Counted from the stretch's first letter, positions 1-8,699 are shown. The stretch is DNA of 64,000 nt from an uncultured Gemmatimonadales bacterium (GCA_947259585.1 CAMYMV010000008.1:1-64000); one strand, 5' to 3'. Made by a program: numbers and translations. Notes: generated by a model from the sequence alone, not told the origin.

Positions 1-1
1 T

Positions 2-763
2 CGCGACGCGTCGCTCAACCTGGCCGAGGCGCTGCGGTCAGCCGGCCGGAGCGCCGAGGCGATCGAGATGCTGCGGCTGTTTGCCGAGGCGCACCAGAAC
101 GACGTGATGGCCGAGATGAACTACGCCGTGGCCCTCACGATCGAGGGCGATGCGGCCGCGGCACAGCCGACGTTCACGAGACTATTGGCACGCGACGATC
201 TTACGCTCGACCAATGGAACCAGGTGGGAGTGGGACTCTACGAGGCTGAGTCTTTCGCGGACGCGGTCACCGCTTTCCAGAAGGCCCGGACCCTGAATCC
301 GTACGATCGGGATGCGCTCAACAATCTGGCGACCTCGGCTCTCGAAGCCGGTGAGGTGGAGCTCGCGGCAGAGCTGAGCGGGCTGCTCGTCGAGAGGTAT
401 CCGTACGACTTCGACGCCTACACGCTGCTCGCCAACACGGCCAGCCAGGCGCAAAACGCTCCCCTCGCCCTTCAGGTCATTCAGGAGCGCGGCCGCCTGA
501 ACTTCAGTCTAGAGAACGTCCAGCTCCGGGAGCGCGGGGAGAACGCGTACGTGGTGGAGGGCCTGGTCATGGGGCGAAGCGAGGAGGCCGGCGGTCAGGT
601 GACCGTGCCGATCGAGTTTCTGGACCAGCAAGGGGCGGTGGCCGCCACCGAGCAGCTTCAACTCGTCATCCCGGCCAACGGCGAGACCGAGATCTTCCAG
701 GTGGAGTTGACGAGCGGCGTGCCGATCGCCGGCTTTCGCTTCCAGAAGCTCGCGAGCGGCTAG
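2..763 (+). CDS. Tetratricopeptide-repeat protein, C-terminal part (5' end outside window)
   Basis: The frame is open from the left edge, so the true start lies upstream; the first ATG inside the window is at 68. The visible 253 residues hold about four TPR-like helical pairs (typical A..L...G...EA pattern, e.g. the stretch with LNPYDRDALNNLA) over the first 150 residues. A region of about 85 residues follows that looks beta-rich and has no recognisable motif. TPR arrays are protein-interaction scaffolds; the partner cannot be read from the sequence. A 34-bp gap separates it from the next gene on the same strand. Family call is secure, function unknown. Confidence 0.8.
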   Translation, partial: RDASLNLAEALRSAGRSAEAIEMLRLFAEAHQNDVMAEMNYAVALTIEGDAAAAQPTFTRLLARDDLTLDQWNQVGVGLYEAESFADAVTAFQKARTLNPYDRDALNNLATSALEAGEVELAAELSGLLVERYPYDFDAYTLLANTASQAQNAPLALQVIQERGRLNFSLENVQLRERGENAYVVEGLVMGRSEEAGGQVTVPIEFLDQQGAVAATEQLQLVIPANGETEIFQVELTSGVPIAGFRFQKLASG

Positions 764-797
764 TCGGGGCGACGCTTCTCCTCAGGTCCAGCGACTG

Positions 798-1277
798 ATG
801 ACCGGCACCGGGCGACGGCCCCGCAGTGCGGCGTCCAGCCACGACGGGGCGTCGCCATGCGAATCGTGCGGACGGGACCGACCCGAGGCATCGACCTCCT
901 GTCCCTGGTGCGGCCTGCTCGATCATCCACAGGTCTGCGCAAGTCATCGGAACAACATGGCGTTCCATCGGTGCGCGGTTTGTGGGTCTAACCTGTGCAC
1001 CGACTGCCGCCGCGGTGGGCGGCGTACGGCATTGTGCGGGGAGCATGAGCATGTGCGGCTGATCTCCGCGTGGGCGGAGGCCGCCCGATGCACGGACGAG
1101 GTCGAGGCCGAGGTCCTGGCCGGCCGGCTGAGGGTGGCGGACGTGGATGTTCAGGTATTCTCCCAGAAGGACCACGCCAACGTCGTGGCATTCGGTGCGT
1201 TGGCCCTCGTCAGAGTGCTCGTTCCGGTCTTCCAGCTCCAAGAGGCTCAGCGGATTCTGGCCGCGGAGACCTCCTAA
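798..1277 (+). CDS. Zinc-finger protein with C-terminal DUF2007-like domain
   Basis: A 159-residue soluble protein. Residues about 20-85 are packed with Cys and His: a CxxC pair, CPWC, then a Cys/His-rich run with CAVC, CTDC and a CGEHEH ending. This resembles a zinc ribbon followed by a B-box-type cross-brace. The last 65 residues (ARCTDEVEAEVLAG to the end) have the shape of DUF2007 'putative signal-transducing' domains: a short alpha/beta unit that begins with E.E...L...L and ends with VLVPVFQLQEAQRIL. No catalytic residues are evident. It lies 62 bp upstream of the DUF512 gene and could be co-transcribed. Domain calls are by eye; the role is not known. Confidence 0.7.
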   Translation: MTGTGRRPRSAASSHDGASPCESCGRDRPEASTSCPWCGLLDHPQVCASHRNNMAFHRCAVCGSNLCTDCRRGGRRTALCGEHEHVRLISAWAEAARCTDEVEAEVLAGRLRVADVDVQVFSQKDHANVVAFGALALVRVLVPVFQLQEAQRILAAETS

Positions 1278-1339
1278 CCTCGCATGCGGAGCCGGGTCGG
1301 AAGGACGAGTCACGGACTCGCCGCCGGTGGCTTTCCGGC

Positions 1340-2620
1340 ATGATCCGGGTCGCGCAGGTCCGAAAGGGCTCCATCGGAGCCGACCTCGACATCCAGCCCG
1401 GCTCGAGCCTGCTCCGGCTCAATGGAGAGGAGCTGCGGGACGGCCTCGATCTCCAGTACATGGAAGCCGCCGAGCTCGTGGAACTCGAGGTGGAGCTGCC
1501 CGGCGGCCGGCACATCACTTACGAGATCGAGAAGGACGGCTCGGAATCTCTCGGGTTGGTGCCCGAAGCCGATCTGATCCGGCGCTGCACGAACGCATGC
1601 CCCTTCTGCTTCGTCAAAGGGAATCCAAAGAGCGAGAAGCTGCGGACCACGCTCTACATCAAGGACGATGACTACCGGCTCTCCTTCATGTACGGGCATT
1701 ACGTAACGCTGACGAACCTGAGGGAGGAAGACTGGGAACGGATCGAGGAGCAGCGCCTGTCGCCCCTCTTCGTAAGCGTTCACGCGACGGATCCGGAAGC
1801 GCGAGCGAAGATGCTCGTGAACCCGAAGTCTCGGGAGATCAACGAGCAGCTGGATAGGCTCGAGGCGGCCGGGATCGCGTTTCACGCCCAGGCGGTGCTC
1901 TGTCCCGGCGTGAATGACGGTCCGGTGTTGGATCGTACGATCATCGACCTGTACGAGCGCGGCGATTCGGTGTTGTCGCTGTCCGTCGTGCCGGTGGGCC
2001 TGACGCGGTTCAACCAGGATTCGGGCATCCGGCCCATGACCCCGAAAGAGTGCGCCCGCGCGCTTCGCCAAACGGCACCGATCCGCGGGCGCTCGCTCGC
2101 GGAACGTGGGTACGCCTGGTGTTACGCATCCGATGAGATGTTCCTCTCGGCCGGGTTGGATGTGCCCGGCCGGGAGTACTTCGACAACGAGGAACTGGTC
2201 GGCAACGGTGTCGGGGCGATCTCGGGACTCCGGGAGACCGTCCGTGCCGATCTGCCGCACCTCCCCAGCCTCGCCGGACGCACCATCCTCCTCGCTACCG
2301 GCACGGCGATGGAGCCGACTCTCGCGGAGCTCGGCCTCGAGCTGCAGGCGGCGTGCGGCGCGGAGGTCAGGACGGTCGCTGTGCCCAACTCGATGTACGG
2401 GCCACAGGTGACGAGCGCCGGGTTGATCTCGGGGACCGACTACCTGAACGCGCTGCGTGCCGGCGGGTCCTATGATCTGGCGATTCTCTCCCGATCGGCG
2501 GTCAACGAGCGCGGCTTCTTCCTCGACGACGTTTCGCTGGACGAGGTTCGGGCGGGCGTGCCCGGAGCAGAGGTTCGCGCGGGAGACCACGTCACGGACG
2601 TTCTGCTGAGATGGAACTGA
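1340..2620 (+). CDS. DUF512 family protein: PDZ domain plus radical-SAM-like iron-sulphur domain
   Basis: A 426-residue protein. Residues 1-60 form a PDZ-like domain (VRKGSIGADLDIQPGSSLLRLNG). A Cys cluster of CX3CX2C form follows at residues 83, 87 and 90 (CTNACPFC), then the radical-SAM-like region and the DUF512 C-terminus. This matches the family described as FeS-binding, PDZ-containing proteins (TIGR03279-like). The chemistry is unknown. I chose the ATG at 1340 because the PDZ domain begins right after it, although the frame stays open further upstream. It overlaps der by 10 bp, and the DUF512-der pairing is recurrent in other bacteria (known context), which hints at a link to ribosome assembly. 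Confidence 0.85.
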   Translation: MIRVAQVRKGSIGADLDIQPGSSLLRLNGEELRDGLDLQYMEAAELVELEVELPGGRHITYEIEKDGSESLGLVPEADLIRRCTNACPFCFVKGNPKSEKLRTTLYIKDDDYRLSFMYGHYVTLTNLREEDWERIEEQRLSPLFVSVHATDPEARAKMLVNPKSREINEQLDRLEAAGIAFHAQAVLCPGVNDGPVLDRTIIDLYERGDSVLSLSVVPVGLTRFNQDSGIRPMTPKECARALRQTAPIRGRSLAERGYAWCYASDEMFLSAGLDVPGREYFDNEELVGNGVGAISGLRETVRADLPHLPSLAGRTILLATGTAMEPTLAELGLELQAACGAEVRTVAVPNSMYGPQVTSAGLISGTDYLNALRAGGSYDLAILSRSAVNERGFFLDDVSLDEVRAGVPGAEVRAGDHVTDVLLRWN

Positions 2621-3975
2621 GCTCCGCCCCGCCGAAGGCCGGACTGGCCGAGCTTCCCACGGTGGCGATCGTCGGACGGCCCAACGTCGGGAAGTCGACG
2701 CTGTTCAATCGGATCGTAGGCCGGCGGGTGGCGATCGTGGCCGAAGAGCCGGGCGTGACGCGCGACCGCCAATTCGCCATGGCCGAGTGGGGCGGCCGGT
2801 CGTTCCTGCTCGCCGACACCGGTGGCGTCACGGATGCGCCTGGTCGGGGGATCGATGCGGAAGTCCGGCACCAGGTGCTCGCGGCGATCGATCACGCGGA
2901 CGTCATCCTTCTCGTCGTGGACGGCCGGGAGAGCGTAACGCCCGTCGACCAGCATATCGCCGATCTTCTTCGGAGCTCGGGCACGCCGGTTCTGTTGGCC
3001 GTGAACAAAGTGGACGAGCCCCTCGAATCGCTCGCTCACGTCGATTTCTACGAGCTGGGGCTGGGCGAGCCCGCTCCGGTGGCCGCGCTTTCCGGCAAGC
3101 AGAGTGGTGACCTCCTCGACCGGCTGATCCGACTGCTCCCGGAGAGCGAGGCCGGGGCCGAGCAGGCGTACGATGTGAGCGTGGCGGTCATCGGCAAGCC
3201 GAACGTTGGGAAATCCAGCTACGTGAACCGGCTGTTGGGCGAGGATCGCGTGATCGTGGCCGAGGAGGCGGGCACGACCCGTGACGCGATCGACACGTAC
3301 CTCGATCTGGGGGGCGTGAGGATCCGTCTGGTCGACACGGCGGGCCTCCGCCGTCGCTCGAGGGTGGAGGGCGAGCTCGAGTTCTACAGTCGCCTTCGTG
3401 CGGCCCGAGCGATCGAGCGATCGGACGTCTGTCTCCTGATGGCCGATACGGCAGCCGGCGTGACGAACCAGGATTTCCGGATCGGGGAGCAGGCGTGGGA
3501 GGCGGGATGCGGGTTGGTGCTCGTGGCCAACAAGTGGGACCTGGGGGAGGATCGTGGTCCCGCCGTTCACGCCCAGTTCGAGCGCGATCTCCGAGAGCGC
3601 GCGCCTTTTCTCCGCAAGTTGCCGATCGTCACGACCTCGGCCTTGACCGGTCTCCGTGTCCGAAAGGCCGCGGAGCTGGCGCTCGAGGTGCAGAAGCGGC
3701 GTCAGCAGCGAATCCCGACGGCCGAGGTGAACCGGGTGCTCGGCGAGCTCGCGGGGCGCCTCCAGCCGCCGCAGAGCTCGCGAGGCGAGGTCAAGATCCT
3801 GTACGGAACCCAGGTGTCGTCGGCGCCGCCGTTCTTCTTGCTGTGGCTGAACCGACCCAAGGATCTGGCCACACACTATCTTAGGTACATCGAGAACGGC
3901 TTCCGAGATACCTGGGACTTCCTCGGGACGCCGATCCGCTTCCGCCTGAAGAGACGGGAAGAGGCACGCAGGTGA
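2611..3975 (+). CDS. der: Ribosome-assembly GTPase Der (EngA)
   Basis: A 454-residue GTPase with the diagnostic tandem arrangement of two G domains and a C-terminal KH-like domain. The first P-loop GRPNVGKS is at residues 22-29 and the second GKPNVGKS at 195-202. NKVD and NKWD are the base-recognition motifs, and DTGG and DTAG are the G3 motifs. Der binds the 50S subunit and is essential for its late assembly. The start at 2611 lies inside the end of the DUF512 gene (10-bp overlap), and the stop overlaps plsY by 4 bp, so the three genes are translationally coupled. Length is normal for the family. Confidence 0.97.
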   Translation: MELSSAPPKAGLAELPTVAIVGRPNVGKSTLFNRIVGRRVAIVAEEPGVTRDRQFAMAEWGGRSFLLADTGGVTDAPGRGIDAEVRHQVLAAIDHADVILLVVDGRESVTPVDQHIADLLRSSGTPVLLAVNKVDEPLESLAHVDFYELGLGEPAPVAALSGKQSGDLLDRLIRLLPESEAGAEQAYDVSVAVIGKPNVGKSSYVNRLLGEDRVIVAEEAGTTRDAIDTYLDLGGVRIRLVDTAGLRRRSRVEGELEFYSRLRAARAIERSDVCLLMADTAAGVTNQDFRIGEQAWEAGCGLVLVANKWDLGEDRGPAVHAQFERDLRERAPFLRKLPIVTTSALTGLRVRKAAELALEVQKRRQQRIPTAEVNRVLGELAGRLQPPQSSRGEVKILYGTQVSSAPPFFLLWLNRPKDLATHYLRYIENGFRDTWDFLGTPIRFRLKRREEARR

Positions 3976-4622
3976 GACCCGCGCTACTCATCATCGCCGC
4001 GTATCTGCTGGGTTCGATCCCGTTCGGCTATGCCGCCGGCCGGCTGGCGCGCGTCGATCTCACGGCCACCGGCAGCGGAAGCACGGGGGCGACGAACGTC
4101 TATCGCTCACTCGGGCTGTGGGGCGCGGTGCCCGTCATCCTGCTGGACGTGCTCAAGGGCTTCCTGCCCGTCTGGCTCTTTCCGATGTGGGACGGGAACG
4201 CGTGGCCCTACCTGGCGATCGTCTACGGAATCGCGGCTGTGGCGGGACATGTCTGGTCGGTTTTCCTGCGCCTGCGCGGCGGCAAGGGGGTGGCCACGGC
4301 GGCCGGCGTCATGCTGGCCCTGGCTCCGATCGCGGCCACGATCGCGATGCTCGTGTGGGTGGGCCTCGTCCTCATCACCGGCTTCGTGTCCGTCGCATCA
4401 CTGATCGCCGCCGCGCTGGTTCCCGTTCTGGCCTACTTCGAGGACGCGCCGATCGAAACGATCGCCTTCGCGCTGGGGATCGCGAGCTTCGTCTGGTGGA
4501 CGCACCGCTCCAATCTGGTTCGTCTCGTACACGGCGAGGAACTCGGTTTTCGGGCGCTGCGCCCATTGAGGAAGGCCGATCGAGAGAAGATGCGCGATCC
4601 CGCGGGACGGGAGGAGCCGTGA
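3972..4622 (+). CDS. plsY: Glycerol-3-phosphate acyltransferase PlsY
   Basis: A 216-residue integral membrane protein with about five hydrophobic segments. It carries the PlsY signature GSGSTGATNVYRSLG near residue 35 and the GGKGVAT motif near residue 108. PlsY transfers the acyl group from acyl-phosphate (made by PlsX, encoded here at 33445-34452) to glycerol-3-phosphate, the first step of phospholipid synthesis at the inner membrane. It starts with GTG inside the der stop (GTGA overlap) and ends in the same kind of overlap with gpsA, whose product makes its substrate glycerol-3-phosphate. Length and motifs are normal. Confidence 0.96.
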   Translation: MRPALLIIAAYLLGSIPFGYAAGRLARVDLTATGSGSTGATNVYRSLGLWGAVPVILLDVLKGFLPVWLFPMWDGNAWPYLAIVYGIAAVAGHVWSVFLRLRGGKGVATAAGVMLALAPIAATIAMLVWVGLVLITGFVSVASLIAAALVPVLAYFEDAPIETIAFALGIASFVWWTHRSNLVRLVHGEELGFRALRPLRKADREKMRDPAGREEP

Positions 4623-5626
4623 GCCGGCCCGTTTGCGTTCTGGGAGCCGGGAGCTGGGGCACGGCGCTGTCCCACGTGCTGGCCCGGAACGGGGCGAACA
4701 CCACCACCTGGGCTCACAGCGAGGCCGTTGCCGAGGAGATCAACGGCGACCGGCGCAACACGAAGTACCTGCCGGGGGTCGAGTTGGCGCCGTTCGTAGC
4801 TACGACCGTGATCTCCGATGCGGTGGCCGATGCAGGCGTCATCGTGTGCGTGGTCCCCTCTCACCATGTGCGAGAGGTGCTGGCTAGAGCGAGGCCGGAT
4901 CTGACCGGCGAGCCGATCCTGGTGAGTGCATCCAAGGGCATTGAGGTCGGGACCGACCTGCGGATGAGCGAGCTTTTCTCGGAGGTGCTCGGCGATGGCA
5001 CCGCGGCGGACTGCGTGGTGCTATCGGGTCCGAGCTTCGCGGAAGAGCTCGTCCGGGGACTGCCGACGGCCTGCGCCGCCGCCTCCCTGTCCGAGGCAAA
5101 CCGCCACGAGGTCCAGCGCCTGCTTCAGAACGATCACTTTCGCATCTACACGCTCGGCGACGTGGTGGGGACCGAGCTGGGTGGATCGCTCAAGAACGTC
5201 ATCGCGCTCGCCGCGGGGATCAGTGACGGGCTCCGATTGGGAAGCAATGCCCGAGCCGCCTTGATGACCCGCGGGCTCGCGGAGATCAGCAGGCTGGCGA
5301 CGCGCCTCGGCGCCGAGGAGCATACCCTGGCTGGCCTCGCGGGGATCGGGGATCTTATCCTGACGTGCACCGGCGATCTGAGCCGCAACCGCACGGTGGG
5401 CCTGGCGATCGGGTCGGGGCGCTCACTGGACGAGGTGCTGGCGGGGATGCACAACGTGGTCGAGGGAATCCGAACCACGAAGGCGGCGGTGGAGCTCGCC
5501 GGCCGTTACGACGTGGAGATGCCGATCGCGAACGCCGTATACTCGATACTATACGAGGATGTCGTGCCCGCACAGGCGCTGACGAACCTGATGGCGCGGG
5601 ATCCGAAACCCGAACGCTGGAGCTGA
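4619..5626 (+). CDS. gpsA: NAD(P)H-dependent glycerol-3-phosphate dehydrogenase GpsA
   Basis: A 335-residue cytosolic enzyme that reduces dihydroxyacetone phosphate to sn-glycerol-3-phosphate for PlsY. The N-terminus has the dinucleotide-binding motif VLGAGSWGTALSHVL. Further in are LSGPSFAEEL, the catalytic-lysine region LGGSLKNVIALAAG and GLAGIGDLILTC, all typical of GpsA. The GTG start at 4619 gives a 4-bp overlap with plsY and places the Rossmann motif right at the N-terminus. The frame remains open far upstream, but that part is antiparallel noise over plsY. The C-terminal P-I-A-N-AVYSILYE segment is also family-typical. Confidence 0.97.
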   Translation: MSRPVCVLGAGSWGTALSHVLARNGANTTTWAHSEAVAEEINGDRRNTKYLPGVELAPFVATTVISDAVADAGVIVCVVPSHHVREVLARARPDLTGEPILVSASKGIEVGTDLRMSELFSEVLGDGTAADCVVLSGPSFAEELVRGLPTACAAASLSEANRHEVQRLLQNDHFRIYTLGDVVGTELGGSLKNVIALAAGISDGLRLGSNARAALMTRGLAEISRLATRLGAEEHTLAGLAGIGDLILTCTGDLSRNRTVGLAIGSGRSLDEVLAGMHNVVEGIRTTKAAVELAGRYDVEMPIANAVYSILYEDVVPAQALTNLMARDPKPERWS

Positions 5627-5631
5627 TCACG

Positions 5632-5985
5632 TTGAACGACCGAATCGCAGCCAAGGAGTACTATTCGATCGGGGAGGTGTGCGAGATTACCGATCTCAAG
5701 CCGCACGTCCTGCGTTACTGGGAGAGCCAGTTTCCGGTTCTCAAGCCGACGAAGAACGCGGCCGGAAACAGGGTATACCGACGCAGGGAGATCAAGCTCA
5801 TCCAGCTCCTTCGGCACCTACTGTACGGCGAGAAGTACACGATCGAGGGAGCCCGCCAGAAGCTGGATCAGCTGCGAAAGCAGGGCAAGCTGGCGAAAGC
5901 CTCTCGAGTGGCCCTGGACTCCGAGACGGTGCGCGACGTGCGCCGGGAAATGGACTCGCTGGTCGAGGTGCTCGGCTCGGTTTGA
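5632..5985 (+). CDS. MerR-family transcriptional regulator
   Basis: A short 117-residue protein. Residues 10-80 form a MerR winged-helix DNA-binding domain (YYSIGEVCEIT, HVLRYWESQFPVL, NRVYRRREIKLIQLLRHLL). A basic linker and a short helix follow that could dimerise. There is no effector domain and no Cys cluster, so it is not a metal-sensing MerR. The TTG at 5632 is preferred: GGAG at 5619-5622 sits about 10 nt upstream and the start directly precedes the wHTH, five bases after the gpsA stop. It overlaps surE by 4 bp (TTGA). Such small MerR proteins are common next to housekeeping genes; the target is unknown. Confidence 0.85.
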   Translation: MNDRIAAKEYYSIGEVCEITDLKPHVLRYWESQFPVLKPTKNAAGNRVYRRREIKLIQLLRHLLYGEKYTIEGARQKLDQLRKQGKLAKASRVALDSETVRDVRREMDSLVEVLGSV

Positions 5986-6788
5986 CCTCACTCCAGGCCC
6001 TGCCGCCGGAAGGCGGCACTGAAGAGGACGCGCGCCCCCTGCGGTTCCTCTGCACGAACGACGACGGGATTCACGCCTCCGGACTCGAGCTCCTCATCCA
6101 GGCTGCGGAGAAGCTCGGCGAAGTGTTCGTGGTCGCCCCCGACCGGCAACGGAGCGCCTCGAGTCACTCGCTGACCCTCCACAGCCCCGTGAGGCCCACG
6201 GAAGTGTCGGCGGGCCGGATTACGCTGGACGGCACCCCGACCGACTGCGTTCTCATCGCGATCAGCGAGCTCTGCGAGCATCGGCCGGATTTCGTCCTCT
6301 CGGGCGTGAACCACGGCCCCAACATGGGCGAGGACGTTCTCTACTCCGGCACCGTGGCCGCCGCCATGGAAGGGACGATTCTCCAGGTGCCGTCGATCGC
6401 CGTCTCGTTCACCGGTCGGGATGAGGACCGCCTCGCCGGCTACGCCGATCTGCTGGAACGCCTCCTGCAGGGGCTCGTCAAGAGAGATGACTTCCCCAAG
6501 GAGACGTTCTTGAACATCAACCTGCCGGACCTTCCGGCGGACGAGGTCAAGGGCTCACGCGTGACGGTGCTCGGTCGGCGCCGGTACCTGGATTCCATCA
6601 ACCGCAGCCTCGATCCGGCGGGTCGCGAGTTCTTCTGGATCGGGGGGGGCACGTCGGAATGGAAGCGGAACACCGATTCGGATTTCAGCGCCGTGGATGC
6701 GGGGCACGTCTCGATAACGCCGCTGCATCTCGATCTCACGAACTTCCGTCTCCTCGAAGAGGTGGGGGATTGGCCGCTCGAGCTCTGA
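5982..6788 (+). CDS. surE: 5'/3'-nucleotidase SurE
   Basis: A 268-residue metal-dependent phosphatase acting on nucleoside monophosphates, linked to stationary-phase survival and often encoded beside pcm. The metal-binding NDDG motif is at about residue 29, followed by SASSHSLTLH and the family signature SGVNHGPNMGEDVLYSGTV. The predicted TTG start at 5982 overlaps the MerR stop (TTGA) and leaves a roughly 20-residue leader before the usual RFLCTNDDG start. An internal start at the CTG just before RFL is the alternative. The 3' end overlaps pcm. Confidence 0.94.
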   Translation: MTSLQALPPEGGTEEDARPLRFLCTNDDGIHASGLELLIQAAEKLGEVFVVAPDRQRSASSHSLTLHSPVRPTEVSAGRITLDGTPTDCVLIAISELCEHRPDFVLSGVNHGPNMGEDVLYSGTVAAAMEGTILQVPSIAVSFTGRDEDRLAGYADLLERLLQGLVKRDDFPKETFLNINLPDLPADEVKGSRVTVLGRRRYLDSINRSLDPAGREFFWIGGGTSEWKRNTDSDFSAVDAGHVSITPLHLDLTNFRLLEEVGDWPLEL

Positions 6789-7423
6789 CGGGGGCCTACC
6801 AGAGGGATAGGCACCGCCTCGTCGAGCGATTGCAGGCGTCCGGCATCGAAGATTTGGCGATCCTGCACGCCTTCGCTTCCGTTCCTCGCCACCGCTTCGT
6901 GCCGGAGGCGGTTCGCCACCGGGCCTATGCCGACGCCGCCCTGCCCATCGGGCACGGACAGACGATCTCCCGGCCTGGGGTGCATGCCTTGCATCTGGCG
7001 TTCTGTGAGCTCGGCGGCGATGAGCGAGTGCTCGAGATCGGGACAGGCTCCGGCTTTCAGACAGCGCTTCTATCTTTAGTTGCAGGAGAGGTATACAGCA
7101 TCGAACGGATCCCGGAGTTGGCCGAATCGGCCCGTCGGGCGCTACAGGAAGCGGGTGTGGAGGGCGTGCACCTGGCGATTGGAGATGGAAGCGGCGGGTG
7201 GCCGGAGGCCGCGCCATTCGACGTGATACTCGTGGGGGCGGCCGCTCCCGAGCCTCCCGTTCATCTCTACCCGCAATTGGCACCCGGCGGTCGACTGCTG
7301 GCGCCGGTCGGTGATCCGGAGCGCCAGGAGTTGGTCCGTGTCCGGGCCGGGGAGGGATCGTTCGACGTGGAGACGATAGACCATGCGCGCTTCGTGCCGC
7401 TCATCGGTGAGCTAGGCTGGTGA
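6770..7423 (+). CDS. pcm: Protein-L-isoaspartate O-methyltransferase
   Basis: A 217-residue SAM-dependent enzyme that methylates isoaspartyl residues to start repair of aged proteins. The SAM motif VLEIGTGSGFQTALL lies near residue 82. The substrate-binding GHGQTISRP segment precedes it, and the FDVILVGAA motif follows, all typical of Pcm. The TTG at 6770 is favoured because GAGGT at 6759-6763 is well spaced in front of it and the length fits the family; the gene then overlaps surE by 19 bp. surE-pcm is a classical stress-survival pair. A GTGA overlap joins it to the next gene. Confidence 0.94.
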   Translation: MAARALTGAYQRDRHRLVERLQASGIEDLAILHAFASVPRHRFVPEAVRHRAYADAALPIGHGQTISRPGVHALHLAFCELGGDERVLEIGTGSGFQTALLSLVAGEVYSIERIPELAESARRALQEAGVEGVHLAIGDGSGGWPEAAPFDVILVGAAAPEPPVHLYPQLAPGGRLLAPVGDPERQELVRVRAGEGSFDVETIDHARFVPLIGELGW

Positions 7424-8061
7424 CCACGGCGGGCTCGAGCGGCGGGGCAGGGGAGGCGAGGGACCGGCCTGGCCCCTTTCGCCGGCTCTATCACTGGGTG
7501 CTGGATTGGGCACACCGTCCCGGCGGTCCCGCAGCGCTGTTCGGAATATCGGCCGCCGAGTCGTTCATCTTTCCGATTCCGCCCGACGTCCTGCTTATTC
7601 CGCTCTGTCTCGGAAACCCTCGGCGCGCGCTCCGCTTCGCGGCCTTGTGCACCCTCGGGTCGGTGCTCGGCGCCATGTTGGGCTACCTTATCGGCCTCGG
7701 GTTCTACGAGAGCGTCGCGCGGCCGATCATGGAGCTCTACGGATACACCGACAAGTATGCGGCAATCGGCCGGGCCTACCGGGAGAACCTCGTTCTCGCG
7801 CTGGGTACCGCGGGCTTCACGCCGATTCCGTTCAAGGTGTTCACGATCGCGGCCGGCGGCTTCCACGTGCCGTTTCTCCCCTTCGTGGCGGTCACGGCGG
7901 TGAGCCGGGGGATGCGCTTCTTTCTCGTGGCGGGCCTGATTCGGGCCTTCGGCGAGCCGATTCGTGAGTTCATCGAGCGGTACTTCAACCTTCTCACTCT
8001 CCTCTTCACCGTGCTCCTGATCGGCGGCTTCGTGCTGCTCGGAGTCTTCTCCGCGCGTTGA
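7420..8061 (+). CDS. YqaA-type (DedA superfamily) membrane protein
   Basis: A 213-residue inner-membrane protein with about five hydrophobic segments. It resembles the YqaA/COG1238 branch of the DedA-like VTT-domain superfamily: AAESFIFPIPPDVLLIPLCLG near residue 50, a G-rich re-entrant region, and GFTPIPFKVFTIAAGGF near residue 130. The related DedA proteins help flip or recycle lipid carriers and maintain membrane potential; for this branch the substrate is not established. It starts with GTG inside the pcm stop codon, so it is coupled to pcm. A second, DedA-proper relative lies at 28560-29189. Confidence 0.88.
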   Translation: MTTAGSSGGAGEARDRPGPFRRLYHWVLDWAHRPGGPAALFGISAAESFIFPIPPDVLLIPLCLGNPRRALRFAALCTLGSVLGAMLGYLIGLGFYESVARPIMELYGYTDKYAAIGRAYRENLVLALGTAGFTPIPFKVFTIAAGGFHVPFLPFVAVTAVSRGMRFFLVAGLIRAFGEPIREFIERYFNLLTLLFTVLLIGGFVLLGVFSAR

Positions 8062-8096
8062 CGCTCCCTTCCTTCGGCGGGTAGCTTCTTGTGCCT

Positions 8097-8699
8097 ATGG
8101 ACCAGAATGAGACGGCCGGCCACTCGCCGGCAGTGGCCGAGGAGGCCGAGGCGGCGTTCACACCCGCGCGGGCGGAGGAGGTCGCAGAGCGCGTCAGGCA
8201 GCGCCTGCGCGACTATCCGGACTTTCCGCGGCCGGGGATCCTCTTCCGCGACGTGATGCCCCTGTTCCAGGATCACGTCCTGTTCTCCGACGTGATCGAA
8301 GTCCTGGCGGATCATGCCACGGCGGTCGGCGCGGAGAAGATCGCCGGCATAGAATCTCGCGGCTTTCTGTTCGGGGTTCCCGTCGGGCTGCGGCTGGGGC
8401 TCCCCTTCATTGCCGTGCGGAAGAAGGGCAAGCTTCCCGGCGAGACGGTCGCTGCCGAGTACGCGCTCGAGTACGGCAACTCGCATCTCGAGCTCCAGGC
8501 CGATGCGGTCAGGCCCGGAGAGCGCGTGCTGATCATCGACGACCTCCTGGCGACCGGAGGGACCGCCGCGGCGACCGCTTCGCTCATCGAGGAGCTCGGC
8601 GGTGCGGTGGCTGCGCTCCAGGTGCTCGTGGAGCTGGCAGCGCTCCCGGGAAGGGAAGCGATGGACTCGTATAATATATTTGCATTACTTACTTTATAA
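8097..8699 (+). CDS. apt: Adenine phosphoribosyltransferase
   Basis: A 200-residue purine-salvage enzyme converting adenine and PRPP to AMP. The core RDYPDFPRPGILFRD begins at about residue 36, and the PRPP loop VLIIDDLLATGGTAAA lies near residue 140. The N-terminus is about 30 residues longer than usual, Ala/Glu-rich and probably disordered. The ATG at 8097 is preferred; an in-frame GTG six bases earlier is the alternative. The last 12 codons are strikingly A+T-rich, unlike the rest of the gene, yet they still encode a plausible C-terminus of the usual LLTL type. Confidence 0.95.
   Translation: MDQNETAGHSPAVAEEAEAAFTPARAEEVAERVRQRLRDYPDFPRPGILFRDVMPLFQDHVLFSDVIEVLADHATAVGAEKIAGIESRGFLFGVPVGLRLGLPFIAVRKKGKLPGETVAAEYALEYGNSHLELQADAVRPGERVLIIDDLLATGGTAAATASLIEELGGAVAALQVLVELAALPGREAMDSYNIFALLTL

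Noticed and set aside
4118..4618. 167-codon N-terminal extension of gpsA
   Set aside because: It lies over plsY in another frame; the GpsA Rossmann motif starts right after the GTG at 4619.
5538..5552. TATACT-type internal promoter at the end of gpsA
   Set aside because: The A+T-rich bases encode the conserved AVYSILYE segment of GpsA, and no -35 is present.
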